Positions 61,001-64,000 of a stretch of 64,000 nt of DNA are shown here, one piece after another. The notes beneath the pieces are model-generated. The model saw only the letters and a program-made list of their open reading frames with translations. It ran no database searches and was not told the origin of the DNA. This stretch comes from a virus. Numbering within the stretch: the stretch's first letter is position 1; every line of letters starts with the position of its first letter. Made by a program: the position numbers and the translations under genes. The stretch is taken from positions 19,239 to 83,238 of the IMG/VR virus record IMGVR_UViG_3300042502_001136; one strand, given 5' to 3'.

Positions 61001-64000
61001 TCCGGTACGTTGACGTAAATCTAATATTATAGTACCAAGACTATCATGAGTTTCAGTATCATAAAGTAGTTTATATCTTGTATCATATATGTTGTTGTCT
61101 TTCCCCAATAGATGGTATGTGTTTGATACAAGAAATGATTTGAACTCATTAGTAGCTTTATTTAATAAATCAGCTTCTTCATTAACAGTACTAACATTAC
61201 CAAATCTAATATTAATTAAATTAGATAAAATATCTCTAATATTACCTTTATTATAAGGATAATGCTTATTCCATAATACATTATTAAATAGTACACCATA
61301 TACACCAGCAAAACCACTAATAGTAGTAGGTCTAATCCATGTATCTCCGTATCGAACAAACCCATCTTCTATTGGGGAAGAGTATTCATAATCTCCAATT
61401 AGCTTACTTACACCTCTAATTTGTTTATCGTATTCAGGTAGTTTAATAATTTGGTCAGCTTTTTGTAAACTATAAAATAAGTTTTTACCAACTCCTTTAC
61501 TATCAGAATTTAAAGTACTTTGTATAACTTTAATTACTTCTCCTTTAGTTTTAAAATCATTAAAAAAGTATAATACTGCATTTTGATATTGAGTATCAGC
61601 TTCTCCATTAAGAGCTTCTATCATTTCATTTAATGTAGTTGTTTTTAATAAAGTTCTATATTCAGGATTATAAGACGGAACATCAGTTAATCCTTTATTA
61701 AAAGCTAATACACTTGGTTGATTTATAAAAGGAACAATAATATCTTCAGTAAAACCCATTAAAGCCATAACTCTAATAACATCAAATGTATCAGAATTAA
61801 TATTAAGTTTACCTAATAATTGTTCATTCTCATCATCTAATGCAGCAGATTGAAAAGCTGATATAACATCTGATTTATATTTACCTTTTTCAACTGAATG
61901 AGGATTATTTAAATCGGAATTATTAAATCCTGCTATATTAACACTATAATCAACTTCTCTTTTTAATTTCTTATCATATCTATAGAAATTCATATTAACA
62001 GGAATATGTTGAATAAGAGCATTAAAAACGTTATCAAGTGAAAATAAACCAACAGCAGACTTACCAGCTCTAGCACGTAAATATTTAGAACTTTGGTAAG
62101 TATTACTAAAAGAAGTAAAATCAGCAGAACTCTTAGCTTGTGGTATTTTACTAACTAATTCTTTTAAATTACCAAGACCAAGAGGATTAGCTCTAGCTGT
62201 TTGTACTTCTTTAGCAGGATTATCTAATACAGCAAAGTGTACATCTAATATCTTATTCTGTAATAAATCATCTTCAATGCCAACATATTTATATATTGCA
62301 CCTTGTTTAAGTTTTCTTATTTGACTTGATACAATAGTGATTCTATTAGCAATATCTATTTTAAGATTACGATGCTTTTCTATTTTCATAGCTTTCTTTA
62401 AATCTCTACTATGATTTCTTAAAGTTTCAAGACTTTTGAGTACATTTTGTCTTCTTTTTATATGTATATCACTTAAGATTTCAAAACTACCACTAGTTTT
62501 ATCAAAATAAGTATTATACATATGTGTATAAAGTTTATCAACATCAAAGTCAGAACCCATTTGTCTAACAAAATCAAGAGGAGCAACAATAATATCTCCA
62601 TAAACGTCAGGAAGAAATCCTACTACTTTAAGTAAAGACATACTATTTAAACCTTGTGTAGGAATACGATATCCAAAAGATTCAAGAGCTTTTTCAGGAA
62701 TTTTAGTTAAATCTAACATCCCATCTACCATAAAATCTTTAACAGATAAAGCATTTCCATCATTATCCCAAAATTTAAAAGGAACAAGAATTTCAGCATA
62801 AGTAATAGTACCGTCTACTTCTTTAGTAGCCGTTAATTCCCCATTCCAACCAGGAACTCTAATAATAGCATTTTCATCAATACTATCTAATGTTTGTATA
62901 TTAGTATTAGTTTTATCTAATCTAATTCCTGCTTCAGATGCTAATATAAAAGATTTACCTTTAAATTTTCTTTTTCTTACTTGATTATCTACAATAGAAT
63001 TTAATAAAGCACTAATTTTATTTTCAGAGTTATTTAACCATAAAGGAGTAGCAAAAGCAGTACCTAATTCATTTAATTCTAAACTATTAATATCATTAAT
63101 ATTATAATTTCGAGCTAATCCTTCTTTAATAAGAATTTCTCTTAATTTATTCATATTATTAATAGTACCAGTAATAGGATTAAATTCTAAATCATTAATA
63201 AGTTTATTATACTTATTCTCGAATAACTTACCATAATAACCATTATAAGAGGTTAATAATGTTCTACCATCTACTTTTTCTCCTGTTTCAGGATGAACAA
63301 AACCTTTAATATCTAATAAGTTAGTAAATAACATTTTACTTTGTTGAGTTCCATCATTTACATGATTTTTCTCTTCATCATAAGGATTTACCTGTTGAAT
63401 ACCGTGTCCTTCTCTAGGAATATTATCTAATAAACCGTCTTTCCAATTCTTAGGAATTATAACATCTTTACCATCTTTAGTAAATAATTTAGGAATATTT
63501 CTAGGTTTACCAATTTTAACAGCAGAAGCAAAAGCTACTCTATCAATAGATTCAGTTTCCATCAATACTCTTATTTTATCTAAAGGAGTATTAACTGTTA
63601 ATTGTTTAATTAATGGATAAGAAGAAGATTTAATATGAACTCTATAATCAATACCATTACGAAGAAAGTTATTTCCATATAAAGGTTTCATAGGTTGTAA
63701 AATTATACCTAAATCTTCTTTATCTACTAATCCTGTTTTATCATAAGTAGATAAAATACTATTCATTTTAGCTTTTGTAATTTCTCCTCTTTTAAATAAT
63801 ATTTTAAGGTGTTCAGCTAATGTAGTAAATTCTTGCCCATCAGCAGCATCAATATCTTTATAAAGAGAAGGTATATCTGAATTAACTCCAAATAAACTAT
63901 TTAAATAAGATAAAGCAGTACTAGTCATTTTAACATCATCAATAACTAATACATTCATAGTTTCATCTTTATCTGATATAATAGGACTCTTACCACCATT
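55016..64000 (-). CDS. Giant virion RNA-polymerase-type polyvalent protein, N-terminus beyond window
   Basis: At least 2,994 codons; the frame stays open through the right edge, so the ATG at 63958 (numbering below) is only the first in view. Residues 470-474 are DFDVD in QMGSDFDVDKLY, matching the catalytic DxDxD loop of crAss-like virion RNA polymerases. Residues about 1262-1430 form a SLOG-like nucleotide-binding domain (GGAYGGDTFWDI...SGGTNTAIQLGIKLNKPVYVWD...FAGIGSRD). At 1620-1624 is EEIIH, where a zincin would have HExxH. The C-terminal 1,000 residues are mostly helical, with coiled coils and one hydrophobic stretch (AINLNLLLLVVAGL). It is probably packaged and ejected to transcribe phage genes. 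Confidence 0.72.
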   Translation of the reverse strand, partial: NGGKSPIISDKDETMNVLVIDDVKMTSTALSYLNSLFGVNSDIPSLYKDIDAADGQEFTTLAEHLKILFKRGEITKAKMNSILSTYDKTGLVDKEDLGIILQPMKPLYGNNFLRNGIDYRVHIKSSSYPLIKQLTVNTPLDKIRVLMETESIDRVAFASAVKIGKPRNIPKLFTKDGKDVIIPKNWKDGLLDNIPREGHGIQQVNPYDEEKNHVNDGTQQSKMLFTNLLDIKGFVHPETGEKVDGRTLLTSYNGYYGKLFENKYNKLINDLEFNPITGTINNMNKLREILIKEGLARNYNINDINSLELNELGTAFATPLWLNNSENKISALLNSIVDNQVRKRKFKGKSFILASEAGIRLDKTNTNIQTLDSIDENAIIRVPGWNGELTATKEVDGTITYAEILVPFKFWDNDGNALSVKDFMVDGMLDLTKIPEKALESFGYRIPTQGLNSMSLLKVVGFLPDVYGDIIVAPLDFVRQMGSDFDVDKLYTHMYNTYFDKTSGSFEILSDIHIKRRQNVLKSLETLRNHSRDLKKAMKIEKHRNLKIDIANRITIVSSQIRKLKQGAIYKYVGIEDDLLQNKILDVHFAVLDNPAKEVQTARANPLGLGNLKELVSKIPQAKSSADFTSFSNTYQSSKYLRARAGKSAVGLFSLDNVFNALIQHIPVNMNFYRYDKKLKREVDYSVNIAGFNNSDLNNPHSVEKGKYKSDVISAFQSAALDDENEQLLGKLNINSDTFDVIRVMALMGFTEDIIVPFINQPSVLAFNKGLTDVPSYNPEYRTLLKTTTLNEMIEALNGEADTQYQNAVLYFFNDFKTKGEVIKVIQSTLNSDSKGVGKNLFYSLQKADQIIKLPEYDKQIRGVSKLIGDYEYSSPIEDGFVRYGDTWIRPTTISGFAGVYGVLFNNVLWNKHYPYNKGNIRDILSNLINIRFGNVSTVNEEADLLNKATNEFKSFLVSNTYHLLGKDNNIYDTRYKLLYDTETHDSLGTIILDLRQRTGALKPYTNPLLEKLQIGRSTMTATRTGKIPTEIKYYNAGVIEMNDEVIINSIIDMLVNDIYLGDYNGERLTTRILAEQLIQYQLVTGGVQQSAQFIKYIPYDYLKTIGFYKEMEATANLLDNDEFSKNAKEAFTTQYVQHNPEEFYNERVLENFEIVNNKLVAKDRAKIFRSFVVFPSAMPNKYRIFKFIPDIQEYIEIDVLGSKGMKEYDITLPFAGKSTIYINQADSGFERLNDKVEEEVQVIKKEYIPKITSINPPVTSQEQATSLSDFTNHSGGAYGGDTFWDIIGRPLGFTKHNHYKDAGNANLSQQLRNNKVTAVVLSKEQMDKARSEVERLLGKKYPNTLEGNLQVRNFYQVYNSDAVYAIAKLNSNNKSVSGGTNTAIQLGIKLNKPVYVWDINTEQWYKFNNKVFEKTETPILTKNFAGIGSRDIENYNVKKDDKWQPRQEYVGKEKEDKAKQAIKDVYVVTKNSINTLNYSTPTVSNTTSVQLDLFSNLSELSTENLPQPGTATDEFLSLDNNVSDLSSAKIYNTAMADLTKKYYLDDNSLAVEEKYRLILRQIRNNSNNPIIKYFADKIKGLTPLLSAVPFYVDTNLKARGVLLKSNMFAEPFQIRVNPNSFVSEEDLHLVVIEEIIHGITAMEVEKGSSTFVKELEALRKSVENDLINTYGQKAIDRVKYNSKHGLGLTTELDRNILYPIINLQEFIAASINNKLFQEYLNKPANEKAKTLWQRFIKAITDLLQRLGVKKDSNLEAVLHEILNLFENDITKDPAFYVPSVPLYVRTQDYLNKKLNLVNENNVPIQKDNAQEIVDFINKNIVNVVARNIDGRVVLDSNRFADFAYDENIGLTSEIVEGGVNSFPNYIKALEIRVKKLKSSIKKARDIEDFNRVAVLQEQYNKDAELLENAGDVKYLDNLADFAEQDLQTVEEMLKRPLTSEDLVYARSLTNFWKDSTELLFSPVAKKSKILTNLYAGIESEAKSLSDQLSLVEKEYLRNFVKTYINRDITIDEIFSEFKDINSLQNSFKDISTYDNELLTSIWAAVQTANIKAEDDFNKQLEGFEELSDKVLANLKARGYKELFDIFRQRTENGKLTGHLVNQYSKKFYERKAMLISGINANNVFSNFNAYLNHIGNIGLNTNIASLFPANNVITPEVIAAREALKQELGEYAYNSYMKNQQKKIDSYNEHKEGYLEILVSSYNLKSKADITNTEETNRKYENWLKANSPYSLEHYAFKGAPKSIEDYKYFNSHKYYELIPKREAVTADYFDSNFDIIKSDETLLAFYEFVNDTFSTLKKFVPDSQQEALAYGGIPFIEKSLYEMYSEKGFQLGFKPIQDAFIKSMQSSFSDNSSGVIDPNTGKPVQEMRIPMIKNNYEAIKDIVEKKTVEFIVENKREPNNVELYRFKEEAIDEISQQKSFDLPKVIKVYTALVMAHKHKAQIEDGIKIATTVMDSYKESFYRPDGTPITAGLGLIQKKPTAESFVKTKQATENFIKANMYNDIRDEEGKGGKVLTPTEKATKKELENSLIQLEEDLANNVITVEVYTEGAELIQDQLAKLGKTFIYSKAGDNLLKYLQVKLMGWNVLSGFSNMGFGWIANYIEAAGGQVYTKESLNYGYKLVMNSIGRNASFNHETGLYDLEVANKIRAGMNKWDVLKDASNELYTESTPNSFNKRFRWLSPYNMQKRTEYINQAPLLIALAKDTKVQTEKGETTVWDAMDNDFNWNTAEFGEEPKDVIIKLRLKLNQIIKRNHGNYDPASTINAKRSVLGRFALQFRTWMIDAIAVRVEKERFDDILGVEVKGRYRSVGDVYKRTTVGEFALEFMKGILRRYTFGAYKGGTFEGLVENNKIKAVDAANMRKVLTEVTMAINLNLLLLVVAGLKDDDDDEEKLQVLNVLINQGIRLRTDLMLYVNPMEARNLIRDIIPAVSIVKEVADFFYASGKALIGEDEFEAGIHAGDSRLVKASSKLLPFTSKAYSIYNSASQTYDKR

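Noticed and set aside
1-64000. CRISPR arrays, integrase, transposases or lysogeny genes
   Set aside because: No regularly spaced repeat-spacer pattern and no integrase, excisionase or CI-type repressor motif was seen; the phage appears virulent, though only part of the genome is visible.

Overview
The window looks like about 64 kb of an AT-rich (by eye, under 30 percent GC) virulent dsDNA phage genome. It is most consistent with a crAss-like (Crassvirales-type) phage of a Bacteroidota host. The reasons are: a terminase / portal / scaffold / major capsid block with an HU/IHF-like gene beside it; a separate replication block with a family A DNA polymerase, DnaB-type ATPase, SNF2-type helicase, Toprim primase, RecT, SSB, ATP ligase and ThyX; and a giant protein of at least 2,994 residues carrying a DFDVD motif like the catalytic DxDxD loop of crAss-like virion RNA polymerases. 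A promoter matching the Bacteroidota form (TTTG, 19 nt, TATATTTG) sits at 37752-37782, and genes lack clear Shine-Dalgarno sites. The family assignment is inference from recognised motifs, not from a database search.

Layout. Positions 1-21535 are all on the minus strand. Read in the direction of transcription they are: an unknown protein, HU/IHF-like protein, two unknowns, RecB-like nuclease, degenerate HAD protein, TerL, portal, scaffold-like protein, major capsid protein, three virion or neck proteins, a large Ig/cadherin-like structural protein, a lysis cassette (small membrane proteins plus amidase endolysin), and fibre-type proteins. A 782-nt divergent control region follows (21536-22317), containing a 215-nt run with no C at all. 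Positions 22318-54958 are on the plus strand: first a run of small unknown genes broken by three long non-coding stretches, then the replication and nucleotide-metabolism block. Positions 55016-64000 return to the minus strand with the giant polymerase-type gene, cut off at the window's right edge. A bidirectional terminator separates the two convergent units.

How the genes work together. Replication would use DnaB-like ATPase, Toprim primase, PolA with its own 3'-5' exonuclease domain, a separate DnaQ-like exonuclease, RecT, one or two SSB-like proteins and ligase. ThyX, a dNMP kinase and a MazG-like pyrophosphatase would shape nucleotide pools. The ligase is translationally coupled to a GHKL-type ATPase and to a radical-SAM protein of spore-photoproduct-lyase type, which suggests a DNA repair or modification module. 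The giant protein would be packaged and ejected to transcribe phage genes.

The most interesting unexplained signals are: (1) a 175-nt intergenic stretch at 26782-26955 that folds on paper into six consecutive hairpins, three capped by GNRA tetraloops; (2) a dispersed motif, CCCCAATAGAAGAT, with ten exact copies of its first 10 bases on both strands, in genes and between genes; (3) C-free and G-free non-coding tracts around the first rightward genes; (4) a fusion of a SLOG-like domain and a degenerate zincin motif into the polymerase-type giant; (5) a family of small early proteins sharing one C-terminal pattern. No tRNA, CRISPR array, integrase or insertion sequence was found by reading.
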